From: Pedobacter psychrotolerans
GTDB lineage: Bacteria; Bacteroidota; Bacteroidia; Sphingobacteriales; Sphingobacteriaceae
Direction: 5' to 3'
Assembly (NCBI RefSeq): GCF_004340665.1
Contig: NZ_SLWO01000003.1
Span: forward strand, 186,001 to 250,000
Length of the DNA: 64,000 bases
Shown: in pieces, positions 32,714-41,636 of the stretch
Position numbering within the stretch: the stretch's first letter is position 1
Layout: the number at the start of each line of letters is the position of its first letter
Notes under the pieces: generated by a model
What the model saw: the letters and a program-made list of their open reading frames with translations, nothing else
Database searches by the model: none
Told to the model about the DNA's origin: nothing
Program-made: the position numbers and the translations under genes

Positions 32714-33955
32714 ATGGATACACAAAATATTAAACAACGATTCGGGATTATTGGCAATTCGCCCCTACTTAATCGTGCCATAGATATAGCCAGCCAAGTT
32801 GCACCAACAGATATGTCGGTTTTGATTACAGGCGAAAGCGGAAGTGGTAAGGAAGTTTTTTCACAGATTATCCATCAGATGAGTGCACGCAAGCACGGAT
32901 CATTTATTGCGGTAAACTGTGGTGCTATCCCAGAAGGAACAATCGATTCTGAACTCTTTGGACATGAAAAAGGTTCTTTTACAGGTGCACATGAGGCCAG
33001 AAAAGGTTATTTTGAAGTAGCCAATGGCGGAACCATCTTCTTAGATGAGGTGGCAGAATTACCACTTGGAACCCAGGCACGCTTGCTGCGAATTCTAGAA
33101 AGTGGCGAATATTTGCGTGTGGGTTCATCTAAAGTTCAGAAAACAGATGTCCGTATTATTGCTGCAACAAACGTTGATGTTTATAATCGGGTAAAAAACG
33201 GAAAATTTCGGGAAGATTTATATTACAGGCTAAATACTGTTCCGTTACGGATTCCAGCTTTACAGGAACGGAAAGAGGATATTTATTTGCTTTTCAGAAA
33301 ATTCTCTGCAGATTTTAGTGATAAATACCGTAGCCCATCGCTTCACCTGGAGCCAGATGCTGTACAAATTTTAACCAATTATAGCTGGCCTGGTAATGTT
33401 CGCCAACTTAAAAATATTGCTGAACAGATTTGTGTGCTCGAAAAAGATAGAAACGTTACCGGCCCCGCCATATTAAACTATATTCCTAATGAGTCGGGCA
33501 GCAACCTGCCAATGGCCATTAATTCACAATCAAAGGAAGACTTTACAGAAAGAGATATTCTTTATAAGGTTTTGTTCGATATGAAAAAGGACATGGTTGA
33601 ATTGAAGAAGCTGGTTGCCGAAATTATACAGCATGGCGGCAATACGGCAAGCGTTCTGGCAGATAACCCTCAGTACATTAACCAATTGTACAGGGATGTT
33701 GAATTACCAGGCGGCCATGAACATACTTTTACCATTCAGCAGCCTACCCCGAGTAATGGCAGCAATGCAAACAATTCGGATTACTATGCTCATGACGCAG
33801 AAGAGGTTGAGGAATCGCTGTCATTAATCGACAAAGAATCTGATCTGATTAAAAAAGCATTGAAAAAGCACAAAGGCAAACGGAAATTTGCGGCCCAGGA
33901 ATTAGGTATTTCAGAACGGACACTTTACCGGAAAATAAAGGAACTGAGTTTATAA
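32714..33955 (+). CDS. Sigma-54-type AAA+ transcriptional activator without receiver domain
   Basis: The 413 residues go straight into the AAA+ domain (about 8-240): Walker A GESGSGKEV, the sigma-54 loop as GSFTGA (usual GAFTGA), Walker B GTIFLDEVAELP, and the arginine-finger region FREDLYYRLNTVPLRIP. A low-complexity linker (about 255-370) and a Fis-type helix-turn-helix (KRKFAAQELGISERTLYRKIKEL) end the protein. Lacking a receiver or sensing domain, its activity may depend on its level or on a partner. In Bacteroidetes this gene commonly sits beside lptE and secG. The genes it controls are not visible. Confidence 0.9.
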   Translation: MDTQNIKQRFGIIGNSPLLNRAIDIASQVAPTDMSVLITGESGSGKEVFSQIIHQMSARKHGSFIAVNCGAIPEGTIDSELFGHEKGSFTGAHEARKGYFEVANGGTIFLDEVAELPLGTQARLLRILESGEYLRVGSSKVQKTDVRIIAATNVDVYNRVKNGKFREDLYYRLNTVPLRIPALQERKEDIYLLFRKFSADFSDKYRSPSLHLEPDAVQILTNYSWPGNVRQLKNIAEQICVLEKDRNVTGPAILNYIPNESGSNLPMAINSQSKEDFTERDILYKVLFDMKKDMVELKKLVAEIIQHGGNTASVLADNPQYINQLYRDVELPGGHEHTFTIQQPTPSNGSNANNSDYYAHDAEEVEESLSLIDKESDLIKKALKKHKGKRKFAAQELGISERTLYRKIKELSL

Positions 33956-34003
33956 AGCCACCAAAACCCTGAATTAGTCAAACATTAAATCATTCCAACT
34001 TAA

Positions 34004-34510
34004 ATGAAAATTAAAATATTTGCACTTCTTTTAATCACCGTACTTACGGCATGTGCTTACAAATTCAATGGGGCATCTACAGTAGGTTTAAAAACGGTTG
34101 TGGTGAAGGTTTTTGAAAATAATGCTCCTTTGGTTGTACCTACACTAAGCAATCAATTTACGGAGGCTTTAAAGACAAGGATTCGGAATCAAACCAGCTT
34201 AAGTATATCTACAACTGAAGGTGACGCCATATTTGAAGGTAGAATTACGGGTTATGATATCAAGCCTGTTGCGCTACAATCCAGCTCAACACCAACGGCT
34301 GGCGCAAATAGGCTAACCATTACCGTAGCAGTTAAATACACCAACAATACCGCAGGAAAAGAAAAGCAAAGCTTTGAAGAAAGTTTTACGAAATACTTTG
34401 ATTTCCCGCTTAATGGGGCCTCCATACAATCTGCATTGCCAGCAGCAATAGAAAATATTAACAAACAGCTTACAGAAGATATTTTTAACCGTGCATTTGC
34501 ACAATGGTAA
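34004..34510 (+). CDS. lptE: LptE-like lipopolysaccharide assembly lipoprotein
   Basis: The 168 residues have a lipoprotein signal with LTAC (Cys17), followed by YKFNGAS and the LptE-like pattern of two strands and helices: TVVVKVFENNAPLVVPTLSNQFTEALKTRIRNQTSL, split about residues 27-65, then IFEGRITGYDIKPVA. LptE plugs the LptD channel that places lipopolysaccharide in the outer membrane. The position after the sigma-54-type activator, 48 bases downstream, is the usual Bacteroidetes order. The symbol is given on family grounds; identity to proteobacterial LptE would be low. Confidence 0.82.
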   Translation: MKIKIFALLLITVLTACAYKFNGASTVGLKTVVVKVFENNAPLVVPTLSNQFTEALKTRIRNQTSLSISTTEGDAIFEGRITGYDIKPVALQSSSTPTAGANRLTITVAVKYTNNTAGKEKQSFEESFTKYFDFPLNGASIQSALPAAIENINKQLTEDIFNRAFAQW

Positions 34511-34586
34511 TTAGATTTACATCCATTCACGCATAAAACTTTCTAAAAACCGCTTACATTTTTTAACTTAGCGACAAACCCTTATA

Positions 34587-35627
34587 ATGGATCATCAGCA
34601 GCTATTGGTAAATTTACTTGCTCAACCTGGAAAGGTTGGCCCGGAGCATATACCAATGCTTCAGGAATTGGCAGTACAATTTCCATATGCACAGCCGATT
34701 CATTTGCTTTTGGCGAAGGCCGATCCATCTTTCATTCCAAAGGCAGCTTTATACAGCCATGGAAATGCACTGTTTCATATTCTAAATATAGTTTCGGTTC
34801 AAGATGAAGCCTTGAATGAAGAAATACAACCAGAAGAACAGACAGAAACGCCAGAATTTGTTGCTGAACAGGTAGATGATGAAACCACTGAAGAAATTTC
34901 AAATGATAGTGAAGGAATTTCTGAAGCAGATACAGTAATAAATCTTACGGAATCGAACCAGAATCTTTCGGATTGGCCTGTTGATGACGAATCATTTATT
35001 GAAAATATTGCGACTACTGACTTCTTTGCCTTTGAGCAAAAATTGAGTACAGATGTTATTCAGTTTGCTCCCGAAATAGAAACGGTTGTTCCTGATAGTC
35101 ATGAAGTTAATTTCGTTTCTAAATATGATGACGATCAACTGCCCTATACTTTTTTATGGTGGCTTTCTAAAACCCGTAAAGAACATGAGCAAATTTTTCA
35201 GCCTTATGTTCAGCAAAAACCAGCTATTGTTAAACAAACTGTTCAGCAAAAAGATCCTGCGGAGTTTCAACAACAATATGTTGAACATATTTTTCACATT
35301 CAAACACCGTTCGAAGTTGCAGATCATCTAGCTGAATATCCATCAGCTGATGTAAAGGATGTTAAAGGTGCAGAAATCATAGAGAAATTCTTAAAAGAAG
35401 ATCCTACAATAAAGCCGCCAAAGCCAGAGCAGATTGATAATGAAAATAAGGCAAAGAAGAGCGCTGAAGATCATTATGACCTGGTTTCAGAAACTTTAGC
35501 TAAAATTTACATCGAACAAATGCTTTACCACAAAGCCATAGATACTTATAAAAAATTAAGTTTGAAATATCCAGAAAAAAGTGGTTACTTTGCCGACCTT
35601 ATCCAATCTATAGAAAAGAAATTTTAA
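34587..35627 (+). CDS. Acidic protein with C-terminal TPR-like helices, unknown function
   Basis: The 346 residues have a helical N-terminus (about 1-70), a long Glu/Asp-rich low-complexity middle (about 72-150), a segment with LPYTFLWWLSKTRKEHE (about 184-200), and a C-terminal pair of helices like a tetratricopeptide repeat (LVSETLAKIYIEQMLYHKAIDTYKKL). There is no signal peptide, so it is cytosolic. I recognise it only by its conserved place between lptE and secG. A scaffold role is possible but not shown. Confidence 0.75.
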   Translation: MDHQQLLVNLLAQPGKVGPEHIPMLQELAVQFPYAQPIHLLLAKADPSFIPKAALYSHGNALFHILNIVSVQDEALNEEIQPEEQTETPEFVAEQVDDETTEEISNDSEGISEADTVINLTESNQNLSDWPVDDESFIENIATTDFFAFEQKLSTDVIQFAPEIETVVPDSHEVNFVSKYDDDQLPYTFLWWLSKTRKEHEQIFQPYVQQKPAIVKQTVQQKDPAEFQQQYVEHIFHIQTPFEVADHLAEYPSADVKDVKGAEIIEKFLKEDPTIKPPKPEQIDNENKAKKSAEDHYDLVSETLAKIYIEQMLYHKAIDTYKKLSLKYPEKSGYFADLIQSIEKKF

Positions 35628-35642
35628 AATATAATATTTACC

Positions 35643-35993
35643 ATGGTAACCTTTTTAATCATTTTATTAATTATTGTGTGTGTAGCGCTAGGCTTATTTG
35701 TTTTAATACAAAATCCTAAGGGTGGTGGTTTAGCAAGTGGTGGTGGCACAAGCAATATGTTTGGTGTGCAACGTACCGGCGATGTTCTTGAAAAAGGATC
35801 ATGGGTTTTGTTAGCAGCCATCGTAGTTTTAACATTAGCTATTACCACTATTGCAAAAAGTGGTGGAGGCGCTACCGCTGTAGGAAACTCAGCAATACAG
35901 GAACGTTTAGATAAAACACCTTCTCCATCTCCAATTGGCGGAAACCTTAACAATACGGCACCTGCAAAACCTGCAGATACAACTAAAAAATAA
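35643..35993 (+). CDS. secG: Preprotein translocase subunit SecG
   Basis: SecG is a small helper of the SecYEG channel. The 116 residues show two membrane helices (about 1-21 and 52-72) with the loop signature QNPKGGGLASG between them, plus NMFGVQRTGDVLEK, and a Pro/Asn-rich tail. It starts 15 bases after the TPR-like gene and closes the operon, with a strong terminator 20 bases after the stop. Confidence 0.94.
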   Translation: MVTFLIILLIIVCVALGLFVLIQNPKGGGLASGGGTSNMFGVQRTGDVLEKGSWVLLAAIVVLTLAITTIAKSGGGATAVGNSAIQERLDKTPSPSPIGGNLNNTAPAKPADTTKK

Positions 35994-36014
35994 ACAGACT
36001 TTATTCAGTCTGCT

Positions 36015-36045
36015 AAAGCTTTCCTCTAAAAGGAAGGCTTTTTTT
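36015..36045 (+). terminator. Intrinsic terminator of the miaB-secG operon
   Basis: Eleven pairs (AAAGCTTTCCT against AGGAAGGCTTT, one G-T) around a CTAAA loop, then seven T residues on the + strand. Confidence 0.9.
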
Positions 36046-36126
36046 GTTTTAGCCTATTTGATACATTCAGCTAAAAACAGAATAAATTTAAAGTAATTCT
36101 GAATCTGATCCGTTTACTGGTTTATA

Positions 36127-36690
36127 ATGCAATTAGTAGTGCCGAATAACGAACCTCAAAATATTATTTCTACTGTAGCTTATTATGGCAAGCGCCTGTT
36201 CAGCTTTATCCGTGGGCGGGTAAATACAGATGAAGATGCTGAAGATATTTTGCAGGATGTTTGGTATCAGCTTAGTAACCAGCCTGAGGTTGGTGCCATT
36301 GAACAGATTAGTGGTTGGTTATACCGAGTGGCCAGAAATAAGATTACCGATCGATACCGCAAACAAAAAGAAGAGTCGCTTGATGATTTTATTGGTGAAA
36401 GCGAAGAAGGTGGTTTTAATTTCAGAGAGATTTTGCTTGCCCAATCCTACTCACCCGAAGAAGAAGGATTGAAAAAACTTTTTTGGGATCAACTATTTAT
36501 AGCGCTTGATGAATTACCTAAAAACCAGCGGTATGTATTTGTTCAGAATGAATTGGAAGAACGTAGCTTTCGGGAACTGGCCGATGAAAGTGGTGAAAAT
36601 ATCAAGACGCTTATATCCAGAAAGGGCTATGCTGTAAAGCATTTACGGAGCCGTTTACAAAACTTATATCAGGAATTTATAAACTATTAA
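36127..36690 (+). CDS. ECF-type RNA polymerase sigma factor
   Basis: The 187 residues hold sigma region 2 (about 10-80; YYGKRLFSFIRGRVNTDEDAEDILQDVWYQL and WLYRVARNKITDRYRKQ) and region 4 (about 125-180; ALDELPKNQRYVFVQNELEERSFRELADESG). A small membrane-protein gene starts 3 bases after the stop and is the natural candidate for its anti-sigma partner, although it lacks any known anti-sigma domain. Confidence 0.93.
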   Translation: MQLVVPNNEPQNIISTVAYYGKRLFSFIRGRVNTDEDAEDILQDVWYQLSNQPEVGAIEQISGWLYRVARNKITDRYRKQKEESLDDFIGESEEGGFNFREILLAQSYSPEEEGLKKLFWDQLFIALDELPKNQRYVFVQNELEERSFRELADESGENIKTLISRKGYAVKHLRSRLQNLYQEFINY

Positions 36691-36692
36691 CG

Positions 36693-37031
36693 ATGAGAAA
36701 TAGAAAATACAGTAAAGCCAAGAAATTTATTTTCTTTTTACCTGTTGTTGCACTCATTGCAACCATATTGGGCTATATCATTATGTCGCTATGGAACTGT
36801 ATTTTACCCGAAGTTGCACATACCGGCCGGTTAAATTTCTGGCAAGCCCTAGGGCTTTTGGTGTTGTGCAGGTTACTTTTCGGTAATTTTAATAAAGGAG
36901 GCGGCGGTTTTCGTGAAAAGGCAGTTAAAATGCGTTCAAAATGGCAGAGCATGAATGAGGAAGAACGGGCTCAATTTAAAGAGGAATATAAAAATAGGTG
37001 CAGCAGCTGGAGAAGCCGGAACAAAGAATAG
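36693..37031 (+). CDS. Small membrane protein coupled to the ECF sigma factor
   Basis: I do not recognise a named family. The 112 residues show a basic N-terminus, two membrane helices (about 11-33 and 47-64), a Gly-rich turn (GNFNKGGGGF) and a charged cytosolic tail with KWQSMNEEERAQFKEEYKNRC. With both ends inside, the tail could touch the sigma factor made from the gene 3 bases upstream. That role is inferred from coupling alone. Confidence 0.75.
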   Translation: MRNRKYSKAKKFIFFLPVVALIATILGYIIMSLWNCILPEVAHTGRLNFWQALGLLVLCRLLFGNFNKGGGGFREKAVKMRSKWQSMNEEERAQFKEEYKNRCSSWRSRNKE

Positions 37032-37125
37032 CTATTTCATTAATTGGGATTATTAATTCCGATTCTGTTCCTCAACTTTTTATCTTCTAAGAAAACGCAT
37101 CTTAAAATATTCAACACTAATCGCT

Positions 37126-37434
37126 AGTCGGGATTTCTAATCCCGACTGTCTGACTTGAGGATTTCTAATCATCCTCATAACATCCTTCAAAAAATATCT
37201 ATCCTGATTCTTTTTCCATTAGTCAGGATTTCAAGGTTAGTCGGGATTTCCAATCCCGGCTGTCTTGCCTGAGTATTTCTAATCCTCCTTAAAACATCCT
37301 TCAAAATATTTATCCTGCTTCTTTTTCCATTAGTTAGGATTTCAAGGTTAGTCGGGATTTCTAATCTTGACTGTCTTGCCTGAGGATTTCTAATCCTCCT
37401 CATAACATCCTTCAAAAAATATCTGTTCCATCGC
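37126..37434. repeat. REP-like array of short hairpins, about 2.75 units of 111-113 bp
   Basis: Three copies of hairpin A (37127-37147, 37240-37260, 37351-37371; GTCGGGATT-TCT-AATCCCGAC type) alternate with three copies of hairpin B (37158-37177, 37271-37287, 37382-37398; GAGGATT-TCT-AATCCTC type), joined by conserved linkers. Changes in copies 2 and 3 of hairpin A keep pairing through G-U on the + strand. The array fills most of the 525-base gene-free stretch 37032-37556; the remainder is the helicase promoter and plain AT-rich DNA. Confidence 0.85.
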
Positions 37435-37501
37435 TTTTGACATGCAAATAAAATTGCAATAATCATTTTAAAACCCAAATCTATCTGATATTTAAATCTG
37501 G

Positions 37502-37533
37502 TTTGCTATTCGCCTTAATTTGAGGTACTTTTG
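37502..37533 (+). promoter_or_regulatory. Canonical Bacteroidetes promoter of the DEAD-box helicase gene
   Basis: TTTG (37502-37505), 20 bases, TACTTTTG (37526-37533) is an exact fit. The transcript should start near 37540, which leaves the TTG at 37557 as the first usable start of the frame. Confidence 0.72.
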
Positions 37534-37556
37534 CTAAAAGAAATAAATACAACAGA

Positions 37557-38792
37557 TTGAACTTTAACGATTTTAACTTTGGCCCTGATTTATACGAGGG
37601 TCTGATGGCGATGGGGTATAAAAGCGCCACACCAATACAAGAGCAAGCCATTCCGGTAATTTTAGATAATCATGATCTGATTGCCTGTGCCCAAACCGGA
37701 ACCGGAAAAACAGCTAGTTATTTATTACCAGTGATGGATAAAATTAGCCGTGCTGCTAACAGACATAACAATACCCTAATTTTAGCCCCTACCCGTGAGC
37801 TTGCACAACAGATTGATTTGCAGGTTGAGGCTTTAGCTTACTTCACCAATATTAGCTCACTAGCCGTATATGGTGGTGGCGATGGTATTGCATACGAACA
37901 ACAAAAGCGTTCTATGGTGGATGGTGTAGATATTATTATTGCAACTCCTGGTCGTTTAATGGCTCATTTATCATCTGGCGTTTTAAAACTTGAACATTTG
38001 CAGCATTTAATATTGGATGAAGCAGATCGAATGTTAGATATGGGTTTTTATGATGATATCATGCGCATTGTAAGTTACCTGCCGAAGAAAAGACAAACCC
38101 TTTTATTTTCAGCCACCATGGCACCTAAGATCAGGAAAATGGCCGGAAGTATTCTGAATGAACCTCAGCAAATTACCATTTCTATTGCAAAGCCGGCAGA
38201 GGGAATTGACCAGCAGGCCTACAATATTCACGATCAGCAAAAGCAGGCTTTATTAACTGACCTCTTCAAAGATGGAAAATATAAGAGTGCCATTATTTTT
38301 GCATCCACCAAAGAAAAGGTTAAAGCCTTATATAAAACATTTAAAAGCTTAGGTATTAAGGCAGATGCGTTTCACTCAGATTTAGGTCAGAAAGAGCGTG
38401 AAGACATTTTACTAGCCTTTAAAAACAGAAGACTTCCCATCATCATAGGCACAGATGTTTTGTCTCGTGGAATAGATGTGGAAGGTGTAGATTTAGTGAT
38501 CAATTATGATGTACCCGGTGATCCGGCGGATTATGTGCATAGAATCGGTAGAACAGCCAGAGCAGCAACTAAGGGAACCGCAATAACGCTGGTAAATGGC
38601 CGGGATAAACGCAAATTTGATAACATTGAAAAACTGATTGAAAAAGCAGTTCCAAGAATGCCCCTCCCAGAGCATATTGACTCAATGGAAATTACGCATG
38701 TAGAGGAGAAAAAGCCACAACACGCCAGAAATAACAATGCAAAGAAAAAGGTGTGGCACAAAAAGAAACCTAAGCCTGATACGCAAACTTAA
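37557..38792 (+). CDS. DEAD-box ATP-dependent RNA helicase (RhlE-like)
   Basis: The 411 residues contain the full motif set: an upstream Phe and Q motif (ATPIQEQAIP), AQTGTGKT, PTRELAQQ, TPGRL, LDEADRM, SAT, FASTKEKV, TDVLSRGIDVEGVDLVINYD and HRIGRTAR, with a Lys-rich tail. It unwinds RNA in ribosome assembly or decay. The start is TTG at 37557: the next ATG would remove part of the Q-motif region, and the promoter at 37502 fits the TTG. A terminator follows at 38801. Confidence 0.94.
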   Translation: MNFNDFNFGPDLYEGLMAMGYKSATPIQEQAIPVILDNHDLIACAQTGTGKTASYLLPVMDKISRAANRHNNTLILAPTRELAQQIDLQVEALAYFTNISSLAVYGGGDGIAYEQQKRSMVDGVDIIIATPGRLMAHLSSGVLKLEHLQHLILDEADRMLDMGFYDDIMRIVSYLPKKRQTLLFSATMAPKIRKMAGSILNEPQQITISIAKPAEGIDQQAYNIHDQQKQALLTDLFKDGKYKSAIIFASTKEKVKALYKTFKSLGIKADAFHSDLGQKEREDILLAFKNRRLPIIIGTDVLSRGIDVEGVDLVINYDVPGDPADYVHRIGRTARAATKGTAITLVNGRDKRKFDNIEKLIEKAVPRMPLPEHIDSMEITHVEEKKPQHARNNNAKKKVWHKKKPKPDTQT

Positions 38793-38800
38793 ACAAGATT

Positions 38801-38832
38801 AAACGCCGATAGAAATTCTATTGGCGTTTTTT
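38801..38832 (+). terminator. Intrinsic terminator of the helicase gene
   Basis: AAACGCC (38801-38807) and GGCGTTT (38823-38829), extended inward to 13 pairs with one G-T and a 3-base loop, then a run of T on the + strand. Confidence 0.9.
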
Positions 38833-38850
38833 GTGAGGTAGATAGTAACC

Positions 38851-38928
38851 GACTGAGACTGGTCTTCCAATCACCGTCTCCGGAATCCGACTAAAGACTT
38901 CGGACTAGAGACTCCTGACTCTAAACTA
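38851..38928. repeat. Heptanucleotide-period tandem repeat (NNGACTN)
   Basis: GACT occurs at 38889, 38896, 38903, 38910 and 38917, exactly every 7 bases, and the next unit (AAACTA) runs into the stop codon of the serine dehydratase gene. Two more GACT words lie at 38851 and 38857. Confidence 0.7.
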
Positions 38929-40353
38929 ACACTCTGGCAAGCTGATTGGAATGTTAGTTGCTAAACCTCCATCAGAAGTTTCTTTATACTTCGCATTCAT
39001 ATCTAAAGCGGTTTCCCACATGGTGTTTACCACGGCGTCCAGACTAACTTTCGCCTTATCAGGATTGCTTTGCAAAGCCAGCTGACTAGCGGTAATTGCT
39101 TTGATAGCGCCCATAGTGTTTCTTTCAATACATGGAATTTGAACTAATCCTCCAATTGGATCGCAGGTTAGGCCTAAATGATGCTCCATAGCTATTTCTG
39201 CGGCCATTAGAACCTGGCGCTGAGAGCCACCTAAACATTCGGTGAGTGCCGCAGCAGCCATTGCAGACGACACACCAATTTCTGCCTGACAGCCACCCAT
39301 AGCTGCTGAAATGGTTGCTCCTTTTTTAAAGATACTTCCAACCTCTGAAGCACAGGCAATAAACTGAATGATTTTATCTTCCTCATAACCATCGCAAAAG
39401 GTTATAAAATATTGAAGCACAGCAGGAATTACACCCGCAGCACCATTTGTGGGTGCGGTTACCACACGCCCGAAAGAAGCATTTTCTTCATTTACGGCCA
39501 GTGCAAAGCAACTTACCCAATCTAAAATATAATTAAAGCCGTTTCCACCCTTTCTAATCGCTTCTACCCAAGAGGTATAATCCTGGTATTCGCTTTTAGC
39601 CATTAGTCGCTTATTTAGCGGGAAAGCCCTTCTGGCAACATTTAAACCGCCGGGTAAAAATCCAGTGGTATGGCAACCCCGGTAAATGCAATCCCTCATT
39701 ACAGCAAAGTGCTGAAGAATCCGCATTTTGGTTTCCGCCTCAGGTCGCCAGGCAAGTTCATTTTCCAGCACAATTTCACTTACTTTCAATCCTGTAGATA
39801 AACACCAGTGTAAAAGTTCTTTCGCTTTCTCTACAGGGAAAGGTAAATCAACCTGTGGTTTCTGGCTATTATCTTCCCCTTCTTTAACAACAAAGCCTCC
39901 ACCAATAGAGTAATAAGTCTCGGAAAAAGCCTTACCATTTGATAAAAATGCCTGAAAGGTAACTGCATTGGGATGAAAAGGAAGACTTTCGGCAAAAAGA
40001 AAAAGCAGATCATTTTCATAATCGAAATCTATTTCTAAATCTCCGGCAAGCTTAAGCTTTCTCTCTTTTTGAATGGCTTCAAATGTTGGTGTAACTGCAT
40101 CCACATCAAAAGTAACTGGGTCAGCACCTGATAATCCAAGTAAGATTGCTACATCCGTTCCATGGCCCTTACCTGTTTTAGCCAAAGATCCATAAAGTAA
40201 TATTTTAATCGTCTCCACTCGATCGATTAGACCTTGTTGGTTTAGCGATGCTGTAAATTGTTGCGCAGCACGCCATGGCCCAAGTGTATGTGAGCTTGAG
40301 GGACCAATGCCTATTTTAAAAATATCGAAAACGGAGATTTGCTCTTTTATCAT
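38926..40353 (-). CDS. sdaA: L-serine ammonia-lyase (iron-sulfur L-serine dehydratase)
   Basis: The enzyme turns L-serine into pyruvate and ammonia with a 4Fe-4S cluster. The 475 residues have the one-chain layout: a beta domain ([25 protein letters not shown] at the start) and an alpha domain with [16 protein letters not shown] and [27 protein letters not shown], which supply cluster Cys residues. The length agrees with the family. It stands alone, with the heptamer repeat reaching its stop codon. Confidence 0.95.
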   Translation of the reverse strand: MIKEQISVFDIFKIGIGPSSSHTLGPWRAAQQFTASLNQQGLIDRVETIKILLYGSLAKTGKGHGTDVAILLGLSGADPVTFDVDAVTPTFEAIQKERKLKLAGDLEIDFDYENDLLFLFAESLPFHPNAVTFQAFLSNGKAFSETYYSIGGGFVVKEGEDNSQKPQVDLPFPVEKAKELLHWCLSTGLKVSEIVLENELAWRPEAETKMRILQHFAVMRDCIYRGCHTTGFLPGGLNVARRAFPLNKRLMAKSEYQDYTSWVEAIRKGGNGFNYILDWVSCFALAVNEENASFGRVVTAPTNGAAGVIPAVLQYFITFCDGYEEDKIIQFIACASEVGSIFKKGATISAAMGGCQAEIGVSSAMAAAALTECLGGSQRQVLMAAEIAMEHHLGLTCDPIGGLVQIPCIERNTMGAIKAITASQLALQSNPDKAKVSLDAVVNTMWETALDMNAKYKETSDGGLATNIPISLPEC

Positions 40354-40463
40354 GAAAAAAGTTAGTTATACAAAGCTATGATTGTTTTATTGAAATTAAG
40401 ATCAATAAGTTTTTTAAGCCGTGATTATTTTTTACCTTACTTTAAATTTAATAATGCTCTATA

Positions 40464-40958
40464 ATGAATTTTAATACAAACTACGAAGAAGTAGATTTTG
40501 AGTACTGTCGTGCTACATCAGGCTTAAGACTAACTAACTACATCATTGACATGATTTTTTTTTATATGATCATGTTTGGTCTGGGCTTCGTGATTGGAAT
40601 TCTATCTCCAAGCTTACTCAATGTTTTTGATGGCTTAATGGGTCGATTAATTTCACTAATACTTTATGGCATCTCTATGTCGATTATTGAAGGTATTTCT
40701 AATGGTAAATCTATTGGAAAACTCATTACAGGAACAAAAGCCATTAATTTAGACGGAACTGATATGAATTTTGGTCAGGCATTTACTAGAAATATAATCA
40801 GGGCTATTCCCTTTAATGCTTTCAGTGCATTCGGAACGCCTTGTAATCCTTGGCATGATCGCTTATCTAATACCATAGTTGTAGAAGAAAAAAAAGTTGC
40901 TTTGCTTAGACAGAAGGAAACATTTTTTGATTCATTAAAGCAAAATCCGACAACCTAA
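40464..40958 (+). CDS. RDD-family membrane protein
   Basis: The 164 residues show the RDD pattern: RLTNYIIDMIFFYMIMFGLGFVIG with Arg and two Asp-type polar positions in helix 1, a second helix (about 58-75), and GKLITGTKAINLDGTDMNFGQAFTRNIIRAIPFNA followed by PWHDRLSNTIVV near the end, split over about 90-140. RDD proteins are small inner-membrane proteins, some linked to ion transport; the role is unknown here. Its stop overlaps that of the convergent MgtC-like gene by 4 bases. Confidence 0.88.
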   Translation: MNFNTNYEEVDFEYCRATSGLRLTNYIIDMIFFYMIMFGLGFVIGILSPSLLNVFDGLMGRLISLILYGISMSIIEGISNGKSIGKLITGTKAINLDGTDMNFGQAFTRNIIRAIPFNAFSAFGTPCNPWHDRLSNTIVVEEKKVALLRQKETFFDSLKQNPTT

Positions 40959-41614
40959 TAATCAAACTCCAAAATTTCCTTATCCTTCAACATCTGCTCT
41001 ACAAACTTCTGGTGGTTTTGAGGTGTACCGGTCGCCGTCCAGTTTCCGGTGATGATGTTATTAGCCAATTGGTGTTTGCCTCGCTGTGGCTTTAGTTTAT
41101 TTTCCCGAAAAACCTCCTCATAACTTTCCAAATCGCCATGATCATGCTGTTTTTTCACAATGCGATAGACCCTCTTCGTGAAACGGCGGTCACCTATTTC
41201 TTCCACAAAAGGAAAAATAATTAAGGCCAAAAGGACTACACCCGTAACACCGATGGCCTGCTCGTAATACCCAGAACCAACCGCCATCCCAATCGCGGCA
41301 ACGATCCAGATGATACAGGCAGTTGTTAAACCTTTAACCCTGTTTTCTTCCTTAAAAATTACGCCTGCACCTAAAAAACCGATGCCTGTTACAATATTGG
41401 ATGCAATCCGATCCTGACTGGCAGGCCCAATTTTAATGGATAGAATCGTAAATAATGCAGCGCCCAAACCAATCATCATCATGGTTTTTAAACCTGCCGA
41501 CTTGCTTCTATATTCTCTCTCGGCGCCAATTAAACCGCAAAGCAATGTTGCGAGCAGAAATTTATTAATCTCACTTTGTGTGATAAAATGACTATTATCT
41601 AAAATTTCATTCAT
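40955..41614 (-). CDS. MgtC/SapB-family membrane protein
   Basis: The 219 residues begin with a short polar stretch, then FLLATLLCGLIGAEREYRSKSAGLKTMMMIGLGAALF, the MgtC signature, and four to five membrane helices up to about 135. The C-terminal cytosolic part (about 140-219) is not the typical ACT-like domain of pathogen MgtC and resembles the SapB/YhiD branch. Relatives affect magnesium or acid tolerance. It is 22 bases downstream of the SprF-like gene on the same strand, so it may be on the same transcript. Confidence 0.88.
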   Translation of the reverse strand: MNEILDNSHFITQSEINKFLLATLLCGLIGAEREYRSKSAGLKTMMMIGLGAALFTILSIKIGPASQDRIASNIVTGIGFLGAGVIFKEENRVKGLTTACIIWIVAAIGMAVGSGYYEQAIGVTGVVLLALIIFPFVEEIGDRRFTKRVYRIVKKQHDHGDLESYEEVFRENKLKPQRGKHQLANNIITGNWTATGTPQNHQKFVEQMLKDKEILEFDY

Positions 41615-41636
41615 TGCTGTAAATTAGATCAGCAAA

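Noticed and set aside
37126..37434. CRISPR array
   Set aside because: The repeats are about 112 bp with conserved linkers, not 25-40 bp repeats with unique spacers, and no cas gene is present.
37188..37478. 96-residue minus-strand frame with internal repeats
   Set aside because: It is the REP-like array read in one frame. The DNA repeats keep hairpins rather than codons, one unit spacing (113) is not a multiple of three, and there is no family likeness.
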